Source of the DNA: Albidovulum sp.
GTDB taxonomy: Bacteria; Pseudomonadota; Alphaproteobacteria; Rhodobacterales; Rhodobacteraceae
Direction of reading: 5' to 3'
Length of the DNA: 64,000 bases
Assembly: GCA_028823855.1 (NCBI GenBank)
Contig: JAPPFL010000067.1
Coordinates: 58,885 to 122,884 of the forward strand
Below, in pieces: positions 9,105 to 17,528 of the stretch. The notes below the pieces were generated by a model that searched no databases, was not told where the DNA came from, and worked only from the letters and a program-made list of their open reading frames with translations. Position 1 is the stretch's first letter, and every line of letters begins with the position of its first letter. A program made the translations under genes and the position numbers.

Positions 9105-9621
9105 CGGCCTTTGAACGCCAGGCTAAAATTCAATTCATCGCCTGCTAGGTTAGCGAGCTTCCGGCGGCCAATCCCGGGCATTCTCCTGCAACCCGCGCTG
9201 GAGGCGCAATTCATGCCGGTGCGGATTCGCCCGGCCTAATTCTTGAACCGCATGTGACTCTTGCGATGGGCATCGATCATAGAAAAAACAGCGATTCTCG
9301 CATAATTTGGAATCGAAGGAAAATTTTCTCATTTTCTCATTGACGACTTGATTGAAACCTGCATTCTATAAATCATGCAGGCTAAGGCTACTTCTCTAGG
9401 AGCGCCTGCGAGGGAGGATACCGCGCTGATGCGTCGCCGGTTGCCGGGTCGCAAACGGCCAGGCCAGTACCAGTCAAGCGAGGCTTGAATTGGTTTCGCT
9501 TGGCAACGGCGGCGAAATGCGCATTCGCATATCCTCGCGGCGACCGGGAGTTGGAGAAGCACGGACAACCTGTTGGTGAACGGAGTTATATCGCAGTATT
9601 CTTGCACAAAAGGAGGAGTAA
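9105..9621. other. Intergenic region before the sugar ABC cassette
   Basis: 517 bases without a supported gene. It carries a palindromic site at 9358-9381 and, just before the next gene, a strong AGGAGG ribosome-binding site. A weak -35-like TTGACG is at 9340-9345. Confidence 0.5.
9358..9381 (+). promoter_or_regulatory. Palindromic operator-like site over a TATAAA box
   Basis: CCTGCAT (9358-9364) and ATGCAGG (9375-9381) are perfect inverted 7-base arms around a 10-base spacer holding TATAAA (9367-9372). A dimeric repressor site overlapping a -10 element is the natural reading. The matching -35 (TTGACG, 9340-9345) is 21 bases from TATAAA, longer than usual. It is 240 bases before the binding-protein gene. 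Confidence 0.45.
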
Positions 9622-10980
9622 ATGAAAAAAGCAAATAAATTCGAAGCGGGCTCGGCCAATGCCGGCAAGTCCCTGTCCCGTAGAACGATTCTCAAGGGAT
9701 CGGCGGCAGCGGCAACGACCGCTCTGGCGACGCCCTATCTGATGGGCTCTCCCGTCCTCGCGTCCGGCCACCATGAAATCTTGCATTGGAGCTGGCTAGC
9801 GGCGTCGGACGGCGAGATTTGGGGCCAGATGATCGATGATTTCAACGACGCGCACAAGGACAAGGGCGTCCAGATTCGACTCGAGCTCGTGAATTTCGAG
9901 CAATACGATACCAAAGTTCTGGCGGCGACCGCCACTGGACGAGCGCCTGACTTCGGATGGGGAATTGCGGGCACGAGAGCGCAGATGGTGCGCGACGGCG
10001 TGATTGTGCCCCTCGACGACCTCTCGGGTGAAGTCGGATTGGATATCGGCGATTTCAGCGAGCTTTCAATCTCGGCCGCGCGCTATCCCAAGTACGGAAA
10101 CGGCATGTACATGGTTCCGCTGGATCTGATGAGCCTTCAGCCGGAAATCAATCTCGATCACGTGGCCGAAGCCGGGCTGGACGTCAATTCGGCGCCCGCT
10201 ACCGGCGAGGAGCTCATTGAATGGGGCAAGGCCATGACCAAGATGGACGGCGACACCGTAACTAGGTCCGGCATTCTCATGACCGGTTCGGGCGTTCAGC
10301 CGACGGTGACCTGGGGAATCGTTGCGGAGCAAATGGGATTCCAGCGCGCCAGCGCCGACCTTACAACTGCCGCCGTCAATCCGGAAGCGGGCATCGCCGC
10401 GATGGAATGGGTGCTAGCGCTATTCGACGAGCACAAGGTCTCGACACGCGACATCACCGATCGCTACAAGGCTTTCGGAACCGGCAACGGCTCGATATTC
10501 TGGACGGGTCCATGGACGCTCAACGGCTACGTTGGCCAGGGTTTGAACTTCAAGACCTCGCTTTTCCCGAAAATCGGCAGCGAACTCAAGACCTACTTCG
10601 AAATGGGCGGCCTGGAGCTCTACAAGCAGCAGGACGAAGGACGCTACAAGGCGACGCTCGAGGCGGTCAAATGGCTGTCGGACAACAGCTTCCTCTGGAC
10701 GACCGTCGGCAGGGGAGCTTCGCCAAGAAAGTCGATCCTCGAAAGACCGGACTACAAGACCGCGGGTCACGATTGGAGCGTTCGCGGCGCATTCGTCGAA
10801 GGAATGGAATTCGCCACGATTCCGGAAATCCCGGTCATGGCCGGACCTGAATTCACGATCTATTCCGGCGGGAATTTCTTGGCTCGCAAGTTGGAAGGCG
10901 TTTGGGCTGGATCAAAAACGCCCGAAGAAGCGATGGCTCAGATTACAGAGAGATGGCAGGAAGGCCTAGACGAGGGCTGA
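9622..10980 (+). CDS. Sugar ABC transporter substrate-binding protein, family 1, Tat-exported
   Basis: A 452-residue binding protein of the maltose/glycerol-3-phosphate type. The N-terminus carries a twin-arginine signal (SRRTILKG, then an alanine-rich core ending near SPVLA), and a mature domain starting at HHEILHWSW. The middle has the PLDLMSLQPEINLD and GSIFWTGPWTLNGY-like segments usual for SBP family 1. AGGAGG lies 8 bases before the ATG. It heads the cassette of two permeases, an aldehyde dehydrogenase, a sialidase-like protein and a UgpC-type ATPase. Tat export suggests folding in the cytoplasm before secretion. The ligand is probably an oligosaccharide or sugar derivative. Confidence 0.93.
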   Translation: MKKANKFEAGSANAGKSLSRRTILKGSAAAATTALATPYLMGSPVLASGHHEILHWSWLAASDGEIWGQMIDDFNDAHKDKGVQIRLELVNFEQYDTKVLAATATGRAPDFGWGIAGTRAQMVRDGVIVPLDDLSGEVGLDIGDFSELSISAARYPKYGNGMYMVPLDLMSLQPEINLDHVAEAGLDVNSAPATGEELIEWGKAMTKMDGDTVTRSGILMTGSGVQPTVTWGIVAEQMGFQRASADLTTAAVNPEAGIAAMEWVLALFDEHKVSTRDITDRYKAFGTGNGSIFWTGPWTLNGYVGQGLNFKTSLFPKIGSELKTYFEMGGLELYKQQDEGRYKATLEAVKWLSDNSFLWTTVGRGASPRKSILERPDYKTAGHDWSVRGAFVEGMEFATIPEIPVMAGPEFTIYSGGNFLARKLEGVWAGSKTPEEAMAQITERWQEGLDEG

Positions 10981-10994
10981 CAACCTAAGCAGGA

Positions 10995-11028
10995 CGCGCG
11001 GAGCGCCGGACATCCAGCGCCCCGCGCG
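10995..11028 (+). promoter_or_regulatory. Intercistronic stem-loop after the binding-protein gene (cassette 2)
   Basis: CGCGCGGAGCGC (10995-11006) pairs with GCGCCCCGCGCG (11017-11028) with one A-C mismatch around a 10-base loop. It lies in the 89-base gap between the binding-protein and first permease genes and has no T-tract. Confidence 0.6.
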
Positions 11029-11069
11029 GATCCAGTCTCGATGCGGCGGAAATTCGGGCGGACGCATTT

Positions 11070-11987
11070 TTGACATCGGTTGAGGCAAAATTCGGAGCGC
11101 TTCGACGCACTCCGGTCGATGGCGAAAAACCGCCGTTGGACTGGATAGGATATCTATTCGTCGCATTTTTTGCCGCCCCTTTCCTGATTTTCAACATCGC
11201 GCCTGTGATTTTCGGCACCTACGTCTCGTTGACGGAATGGAGCATCATCGGCCAGCCAAAATGGATCGGCTTCGAAAACTATCGCGATGCGCTGACCGAC
11301 GAATGGGTATGGGTCGCGTTCCGGAATATTATCCTCTACGCGCTGATCATCGTGCCGGGCGTCACGATTTTAGGCCTGGTGTTTGCTTTATTCGTCAACA
11401 AGTCCTATCCGCTTAGCGGGCTGGCCCGAACTCTATTCTTCGCTCCGAACGTGGTATCGGCAACCGTAATCGGACTCGTTTGGGTTTATTTGCTGGACAC
11501 CCAGTACGGACTTTTCAATAACGTCCTGGGCTCATTCGGGATCTCCGCCATTCCTTGGCTAACGTCTACGGACTGGGCTTTGATCGGTGTCTCGATGGCA
11601 TCGATTTGGTGGGACCTGGGGCTAGCTTTCGTACTCCTGCTTGCCGCCTTGCAGGATATTCCCCGCGATTTGATCGAGGCTTCGACTGTGGACGGGGCGG
11701 GACCGTGGAACCGCCTGCGGTTCATTATTCTGCCGCATCTCAGACCGGTGCTTTCCATGGTAATTACCTTGCAGCTGATATCGACGCTGCGGATTTTCAG
11801 CCAGGTCTACGTCATGACCAACGGAGGTCCGGCGGGAGCCTCTTCTTCGCCAATTCACTACATCTACAGCGTCGCGCTCGTGCGAAATCTATTCGGCTAC
11901 GCCTCCGCGCTGGCGATTTCGCTGTTCGTCGTGATCCTGGTTCTGACGATCGTTCAGCGATTCGCTATTCGAGAGATGGCGTCATGA
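11070..11987 (+). CDS. Sugar ABC transporter permease, MalF/UgpA type
   Basis: A 305-residue inner-membrane protein with an N-terminal cytoplasmic stretch and about six hydrophobic segments. The EAA loop EASTVDGAGPWNRLRFIILPHLRP near residues 203-224 is the ATPase contact typical of family CUT1 permeases. No ATG fits; TTG 11070 is the first usable start, which would make this a TTG-initiated gene, possibly dampening its expression relative to the binding protein. It overlaps the next permease gene by ATGA. Confidence 0.9.
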   Translation: MTSVEAKFGALRRTPVDGEKPPLDWIGYLFVAFFAAPFLIFNIAPVIFGTYVSLTEWSIIGQPKWIGFENYRDALTDEWVWVAFRNIILYALIIVPGVTILGLVFALFVNKSYPLSGLARTLFFAPNVVSATVIGLVWVYLLDTQYGLFNNVLGSFGISAIPWLTSTDWALIGVSMASIWWDLGLAFVLLLAALQDIPRDLIEASTVDGAGPWNRLRFIILPHLRPVLSMVITLQLISTLRIFSQVYVMTNGGPAGASSSPIHYIYSVALVRNLFGYASALAISLFVVILVLTIVQRFAIREMAS

Positions 11988-12838
11988 GGGACTGGCTCGA
12001 AAGCAAGGGCATGCGCCCCGCCGACGTTCCGATCTGGATCGTTGGCATGGGAGTCGCCTTGCTCTGGGCTTCGCCGTTCCTGTGGATGGTTTCCGCCTCA
12101 TTCAAGTATCCGGCCGATGTCATGACGCAGACGATCGAGTGGATACCCCGCAGGGTGACGCTGGACAATTATCTGAAGGTTTTCGAGTATCCGATTATTC
12201 GCTGGACGATCAACAGCTTCGTACAAGCGATAACGTCCACGACTCTCTGCGTATTCTTCGGAGCGATGGCAGGATTCGCGCTGGCGCAGTTTCGCTTTCC
12301 GGGAAGGGCGGCGATCTTCATGGTGTTTCTGGCTTCCCTGATGATCCCCGTGGAAGTATCCGTCATCCCCATGCTTCTCGCTTTCATCAAGGTAGGCTGG
12401 GCTAGCACTTACCAGGCGCTTATTCTGCCGACGATCGCCAACGTGTTTTCGATCTACATTTTTCGCCAGTTCTTTCTGTCTTTTCCTCGCGAGCTCATTG
12501 AAGCCGCCCGCCTCGACGGAGCGGGCCCATTCCGCCTTTTTTGGCTTATAGCCCTGCCCCTTGCTCGCGCGCCAATGATCGCCGCCGCCGTTATCATCTT
12601 CACCTTGAACTGGAACAATTTCCTTTGGCCGCTCCTGGTCATATTCGACGAAAACATGAAGACGCTTCCGGTAGGAATCGCGGCGTTCGCCCCGGTTGTC
12701 GGAAGCCATACGCAGCTGGAGGGCTATTCGGTCGCAATGGCGGGCGTGACTGTGCTTTCGATTCCGAGCCTGACCCTGTTTTTCTTTTTGCAGAAGTATT
12801 TCATTCAGGGGATTTCCCAGGGCGGGCTCAGCCAGTGA
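11984..12838 (+). CDS. Sugar ABC transporter permease, MalG/UgpE type
   Basis: A 284-residue permease. After the first membrane helix (VGMGVALLWASPFLWMVSASF), the sequence contains LDNYLKVF, the usual MalG-type lead-in, then an EAA loop EAARLDGAGPFRLFWLIALPLARAP. ATG 11984 overlaps the previous stop (ATGA) and excludes a 143-codon upstream extension that lies within the neighbour. It should pair with the MalF-type permease and the ATPase encoded four genes later. Confidence 0.92.
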   Translation: MRDWLESKGMRPADVPIWIVGMGVALLWASPFLWMVSASFKYPADVMTQTIEWIPRRVTLDNYLKVFEYPIIRWTINSFVQAITSTTLCVFFGAMAGFALAQFRFPGRAAIFMVFLASLMIPVEVSVIPMLLAFIKVGWASTYQALILPTIANVFSIYIFRQFFLSFPRELIEAARLDGAGPFRLFWLIALPLARAPMIAAAVIIFTLNWNNFLWPLLVIFDENMKTLPVGIAAFAPVVGSHTQLEGYSVAMAGVTVLSIPSLTLFFFLQKYFIQGISQGGLSQ

Positions 12839-12851
12839 TGGCGATCCCCCC

Positions 12852-14393
12852 GTGAATTCGCCTTCCGAGACCTTAAGAGTCCTGGCGGACATCGCGGATC
12901 GCGCCAGGGAAGACGCTTCCGGCCGTGAGCCCGAAATCGATTCGATTTTCGTAGGCAACGCGGCGCGAGGATCCGGAACAGGGGCGACTTTGGCAACGCT
13001 GAACCCTTCGCGAGAAGTTCCCGTTGCAAGATTCTCTCGCGCTGGCTCGGACGATGTTCACGAGGCGGCAGAGTCCGCTCGAGGCGCGCTCGAGGAAAAA
13101 TGGAGCAGGTTCTCGCCGCAGAAGAGAGGCGAACTGCTGTTTGCCTTGGCCGAAAGACTGGAGGAAAACGAAAATCTTCTGGCGACGCTGGAAACGCTGG
13201 ACGTAGGCAAGCCGCTCAGCCAGTCCAAAGGCGATGTCGGCGGAGCGGCGGCAACGCTGCGCTACAATGCCGGGGCCGCCGACAAAATGGAAGGCGCGTC
13301 CGTACCGCTAGGTTTTGAATATCTCGATTTTACCGAACTCGAGCCACTGGGAGCGACGGCGCATATTACGCCGTGGAATTTCCCGCTGGGCATGGCGGCG
13401 CGCTCTATCGCCCCTGCTCTCGCGGCCGGCTGCACGGCGGTCCTAAAGCCGGCGGAGCAGTCGCCGTTGACGTCGCTTGCATTCGCGGCCTTGGCGGCGG
13501 AAGCCGGATTCCCGCCCGGCGCACTCAATGTCGTGACTGGCCTGGGCGACGAGGCTGGAGCCGAACTGGTCAATCATCCGATGATCGGCGGGATAACATT
13601 CACGGGTTCTGTCGCAACGGGACGGCGAGTCGGCGCCGCGGCTGGACGCAATCTGAAACCCGCCGTTCTGGAGCTTGGAGGAAATAATCCCCTGATTGTC
13701 TTTTCCGACGCGGATTTGGACAGGGCGCTTGACTCGGCGGTAGAAGGAGCATTCGATAATTCCGGCCAAGTCTGCTCGTCGGTATCGCGATTGCTCGTGG
13801 AAAACAGCGTAAAGGATGAATTCCTGAAGAAACTCGCCGACCGTTCTCGTGCCCTGAAGGTCGGCGACGGATTCGGCGACGTGGATCTCGGCCCTCTCGT
13901 ATCGGCCGAACAATTGTCGAAAGTCACCGGACAAATCGCGCAAGCTGCCGAATTCGGTGCCCGGGCGCTCGCGGGCGGCGCTAGGCCGGAGGGCCTGCAA
14001 AAAGGGTACTTTATCGAGCCGACGATTTTCGACAATGTCGATTCCAAGTGCCGGCTGGCCTGCGAAGAAACCTTCGGGCCGGTCGTTGCGGCGTTCGGAT
14101 TTTCGGGAGAGGACGAGGCGCTCGAAATCGCCAACAGCCTTCCATATGGTCTGGCGGCGGGAATTCATACGAGCGACATCGACCGGGCGCTGAGGCTCGC
14201 TCGGGGCGTCGAGGCCGGCACGGTCTGGATAAATGGCTGGTTCATCGGCGGCGTCCAGGCTCCTACGGGCGGCGTCAAGGACAGCGGCTACGGACGTGAA
14301 CGCGGAATCGCCGGTATTCAAAATTATCTGAGGATCAAAAACATCGGCGTGCGTATCGCCGAACGGGATCCTTACGCGCGGCATGCGGCCTAG
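12852..14393 (+). CDS. NAD(P)-dependent aldehyde dehydrogenase
   Basis: A 513-residue member of the ALDH superfamily. Key residues are visible: PWNFP with N176, KPAEQSP with K199, the LELGGNNP glutamate E274 and the catalytic cysteine in GQVCSS (C308). The length is normal. The start is GTG 12852, 13 bases after the permease stop. It oxidises an aldehyde to the acid; the best family resemblance is to betaine-aldehyde/aminobutyraldehyde or lactaldehyde-type enzymes, but the substrate is unknown. Its position between permeases and ATPase of a sugar cassette suggests it oxidises a metabolite of the imported compound. Confidence 0.92.
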   Translation: MNSPSETLRVLADIADRAREDASGREPEIDSIFVGNAARGSGTGATLATLNPSREVPVARFSRAGSDDVHEAAESARGALEEKWSRFSPQKRGELLFALAERLEENENLLATLETLDVGKPLSQSKGDVGGAAATLRYNAGAADKMEGASVPLGFEYLDFTELEPLGATAHITPWNFPLGMAARSIAPALAAGCTAVLKPAEQSPLTSLAFAALAAEAGFPPGALNVVTGLGDEAGAELVNHPMIGGITFTGSVATGRRVGAAAGRNLKPAVLELGGNNPLIVFSDADLDRALDSAVEGAFDNSGQVCSSVSRLLVENSVKDEFLKKLADRSRALKVGDGFGDVDLGPLVSAEQLSKVTGQIAQAAEFGARALAGGARPEGLQKGYFIEPTIFDNVDSKCRLACEETFGPVVAAFGFSGEDEALEIANSLPYGLAAGIHTSDIDRALRLARGVEAGTVWINGWFIGGVQAPTGGVKDSGYGRERGIAGIQNYLRIKNIGVRIAERDPYARHAA

Positions 14394-14430
14394 CTCCGAC
14401 GGCACGGAGCTTGCAGGGAGGAACTTGAAT

Positions 14431-15639
14431 ATGCCACAGATTTCCGGAATCAGCCACCATAGAATTTTTCAGCACCCCGAGCACTGCGTAAATCAGATTG
14501 CGGCGCGAACACTCTCCAATGGCGATATCGTCGCAGTGTTCAACGAAGAGAGGTATCCCTTCCACCATGACAGCGGACAGACTCTCATCACCCGGTCCAA
14601 AGACGGCGGAGTGACGTGGTCCGAACCTGGAATCGTGCTTCCGTGGACGGACACTACGGGAAATTGGGATTGCGGCATCTGCGAGACCAGCAGCGGCGAA
14701 CTCATCGTAAATTTGACGATCACGGCCTTTTTTAAGCGCGGGGTCGAGCCTGAGCAGCCGTCCTGGCGCTGCAATCCTTGGACGGAGCGATGGGGCGACT
14801 GGACCTGGGCATTCAAAACCCAGGGATGGCTCGGCACATTCGTGTTGAAATCCTCCGACGGCGGCGAGACGTGGAGCGAACCAATCCCCTGCAATGTCCG
14901 CCCGCTTAAGCATGGCGGGTGCCGGGTCGGCTGCTGGCAGCTTCCGTCCGGCGCCTTGCTAATGGGGCTATACGGGCGAATTCGCGGCTACGGCGAAGAG
15001 GGAGAAGGCGAAACCACGCGGTCGGTGCTGATCAGGTCCGACGACGGCGGTACCAATTGGGAATACTATTCGACAATCGCCTACGATCCGGCGTCGATAA
15101 TCGACTACGAAGAGCCTGCTGTCCTGCGACTCGCCTGCGGAAAACTCGTTTGCTTCATGCGAACCCATGTCAATCCCAGCGGCGACGCGAAAAACATGGT
15201 GATGACGGTCTCGGAGGACGACGGGTTTTCATGGACGCCGCCGAAATGGACGAACCTTTGGGGTTATCCGGCCGACATGATCGCACTGGACGACGGCCGC
15301 TATTTGATGGTTTACGGCTACCGGAGGCCGCCCTACGGGGTCCGCGGCGTCGTTTCCGAGGACGGCCTCACTTGGGACGCGGCCGATGAGTTTGTAATTC
15401 GCGAGGGCGGAGTTCCATTTCAATCGCTAAAGGGAAAACCGGCTTCCAGCCTTGGCGGCGAGGCAGCCTACGGCGTGGCCGCAGGCGCCATCAACTATAG
15501 CAATCCAGGCGTTTTCCAGCATATAGGATATCCGACCGTCGTACAGGCGCCGGACGGCGCCGTGGCATGCTGCTACCATGAATGGGACGAAGGCGAGGAA
15601 CCGCTCCAGTTCGTCCAGTGCTCTCGTTTCAGGGCATGA
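14431..15639 (+). CDS. Sialidase-like beta-propeller protein with Asp-box repeats
   Basis: A 402-residue protein with five Asp-box type motifs (S-x-D-x-G-x-x-W): near residues 56-63, 141-148, 203-210, 261-268 and 309-315. This fits a six-bladed sialidase fold. No signal peptide or membrane helix is seen, so it would act in the cytoplasm, which is unusual for a glycan-trimming enzyme. ATG 14431 follows AGGGAGG; an earlier in-frame ATG at 14383 overlaps the ALDH gene and adds an unlikely N-terminus. A sialidase FRIP motif was not found, so sialic acid cleavage is unproven; it could be another glycosidase or a non-catalytic propeller. It lies in a sugar-transport operon. Confidence 0.8.
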   Translation: MPQISGISHHRIFQHPEHCVNQIAARTLSNGDIVAVFNEERYPFHHDSGQTLITRSKDGGVTWSEPGIVLPWTDTTGNWDCGICETSSGELIVNLTITAFFKRGVEPEQPSWRCNPWTERWGDWTWAFKTQGWLGTFVLKSSDGGETWSEPIPCNVRPLKHGGCRVGCWQLPSGALLMGLYGRIRGYGEEGEGETTRSVLIRSDDGGTNWEYYSTIAYDPASIIDYEEPAVLRLACGKLVCFMRTHVNPSGDAKNMVMTVSEDDGFSWTPPKWTNLWGYPADMIALDDGRYLMVYGYRRPPYGVRGVVSEDGLTWDAADEFVIREGGVPFQSLKGKPASSLGGEAAYGVAAGAINYSNPGVFQHIGYPTVVQAPDGAVACCYHEWDEGEEPLQFVQCSRFRA

Positions 15640-15759
15640 CAAATCGATGTTGAGCGTGGAGGGAGCTAAAAGTGCCGGCTAGTCCGGAGTCAAAGCCGGA
15701 TTGATGCTTGGATTGTTCTGGTCCGATATTTCGACGGACCTCGGTTTGGGAAAGGAAAG

Positions 15760-16854
15760 ATGAGCCAGGTTCAGCTACGAGGCGTCCGAAAATCCTTCGA
15801 AGACCTTGAAGTCATCCACGACGTGGATCTTACGATAAATTCCGGCGAACTCGTCGTATTCGTGGGGCCGTCGGGCTGCGGCAAGTCGACTCTTCTCAGA
15901 ATGATTTGCGGTCTGGAGCATTTGTCCGGGGGCGAAATTTCGATTGACGGCCAATCCATGCGGGGCGTGAATCCCGCAAAGCGCGAAGTTGCCATGGTGT
16001 TTCAATCCTATGCGCTTTACCCGCATATGAACGTTTCCGACAATATGGGCTTCGCGCTACGCATGGCGGGCATGAGCAAGCCCGCTAGGGACGAACGCGT
16101 TCGCGAAGCGGCGCGCATTCTTCGCCTTGAGGATCTATTGGACAGGCTTCCGAAGCAGCTTTCGGGCGGGCAAAGGCAGCGCGTAGCGATCGGGCGGGCG
16201 ATCGTCCGGAATCCGAAGGTATTCCTATTCGACGAGCCGCTAAGCAATCTGGATGCCGAACTAAGGGTGCAGATGCGGCTGGAGATTTCGAGTCTCCATC
16301 AGCAGCTCGGGGCTACCATGGTCTATGTAACGCACGACCAGGTCGAAGCGATGACGATGGCCGACCGGATCGTCGTTTTAAGAGCGGGAAATATCGAGCA
16401 GGTTGGCACGCCGATCGATTTGTATTCAAGGCCGGACAATTTATTCGTTGCAGGATTCATTGGCTCTCCCCGCATGAATTTCTTGTCGGGCAAAGTGTCG
16501 AAGTCTGACCAAAACTCGACGGATATTGCGCTGAACGGGATTCCTGATCGCCCGCTCTCTCTGAACGTCGGTAATTTGGAGATCGAACCCGGCGAGTCCG
16601 TAACCGTCGGAGTCAGACCCGAGAATTTCATAGAGCCGTCCGGGGATGCCTTCGAAATCGATGTCGAAGTCACGTTCGCTGAAAACTTGGGCGGCGCCAC
16701 TCTTCTTCATGCTCCCAATCATTCCGTTGGTTCGCTCGTTATCGAGAGCCGCGCGGACGACCGGCCGGAAATCGGTCCCCTGCGCGTCGCCATAGACCCG
16801 AAGCACATTCATCTTTTCGGCAGCGACAGCAAGGCGATAGCGCATAGCCGCTAA
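15760..16854 (+). CDS. ugpC: Sugar ABC transporter ATPase, UgpC/MalK/MsmX type
   Basis: A 364-residue ATPase: Walker A GPSGCGKS at residues 36-43, signature LSGGQRQRVAIGRAI, Walker B VFLFDEPLSNLDAELR, followed by a C-terminal TOBE/MalK-like domain of about 120 residues (VGVRPENF). The length is standard. It closes the cassette after the sialidase-like gene with a 120-base gap. ATG 15760 has GGAAAGGAAAG upstream. Such ATPases sometimes serve several permease pairs, but none other in the window lacks its own ATPase. Confidence 0.93.
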   Translation: MSQVQLRGVRKSFEDLEVIHDVDLTINSGELVVFVGPSGCGKSTLLRMICGLEHLSGGEISIDGQSMRGVNPAKREVAMVFQSYALYPHMNVSDNMGFALRMAGMSKPARDERVREAARILRLEDLLDRLPKQLSGGQRQRVAIGRAIVRNPKVFLFDEPLSNLDAELRVQMRLEISSLHQQLGATMVYVTHDQVEAMTMADRIVVLRAGNIEQVGTPIDLYSRPDNLFVAGFIGSPRMNFLSGKVSKSDQNSTDIALNGIPDRPLSLNVGNLEIEPGESVTVGVRPENFIEPSGDAFEIDVEVTFAENLGGATLLHAPNHSVGSLVIESRADDRPEIGPLRVAIDPKHIHLFGSDSKAIAHSR

Positions 16855-17528
16855 GCCAAGCTGTTTGCTTTCGAAGGTATTCCAATATGCGCGGATTTCA
16901 TTTGCAGAAGCGCCCCGTTCCCGCAGACAGCATTACTCTTGCAAGTTCCATTTCTTCGCCGGGGCGCGCCGAGCTTTTCCTGATTTGGCTGCTCCCTCCA
17001 CGCCCTTCGAAGAGTGGTTCGCTCGGACAATTCCGCTCTCCATAAGTGGATTCTTCGCCCTTCAAGCCGAAGCTACTCGGAAGAATCGCCGAGGGCGTGC
17101 GCGGACAGAGTTTCCCGGCTGGTACATCGGCCGGCGCGTTTCTGCCGACAGCGCTGTCCGAAAATATCCGGAAGCAATGGAATGCCGATCGACTTGGGAG
17201 CCAGCTTTTCCACCGCGAGCCGCGAAGCCGTCGGTTGGTTTTGCAATACGCCCGCAATTCGCGGGTCGTTTGACGCGACCGGCGGCGCAGCCGTTACCGG
17301 GCGCGCGCCTCCGAGCTGCGCGCGCTCAATGATCTTCCCGAGGTTCCTGATTTCTAACCTCGCCTCCTGCGCACTCGACATGGCGGCTCGCAGGCTGCTC
17401 GGGGAACCGGGCGAACCCTCAGCCGCTGTGCCGAACAATTGCCATTCTGACTTCCGCACCGCGTTTGGAATATTTCGCGAATTCGCGTTACGATTCGGAT
17501 TAGGGCGCACAGTCCCGGGACCCGGGCC
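16855..17528. other. Gap before the ATPase-ankyrin gene
   Basis: About 670 bases without a supported gene. A minus-strand frame of 145 codons (17073-17510) shows no known motif. The last 60 bases carry two perfect palindromes, listed separately. Confidence 0.45.
17476..17521. promoter_or_regulatory. Two perfect palindromes upstream of the ATPase-ankyrin gene
   Basis: CGCGAATTCGCG at 17476-17487 (12 bases) and GTCCCGGGAC at 17512-17521 (10 bases) are both exactly self-complementary and lie 42 and 8 bases before ATG 17529. The second overlaps the place where a ribosome-binding site should be; no clear Shine-Dalgarno is visible. They could be protein-binding sites or could mask initiation in the mRNA. 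Chance is possible in this composition. Confidence 0.35.

Noticed and set aside
12098..12958. A 286-codon minus-strand frame opposite the MalG-type permease
   Set aside because: Shadow of the permease codon pattern; no motif.
17073..17510. A 145-codon minus-strand frame upstream of the ATPase-ankyrin gene
   Set aside because: No motif and no ribosome site; kept only as a remark in the gap entry.
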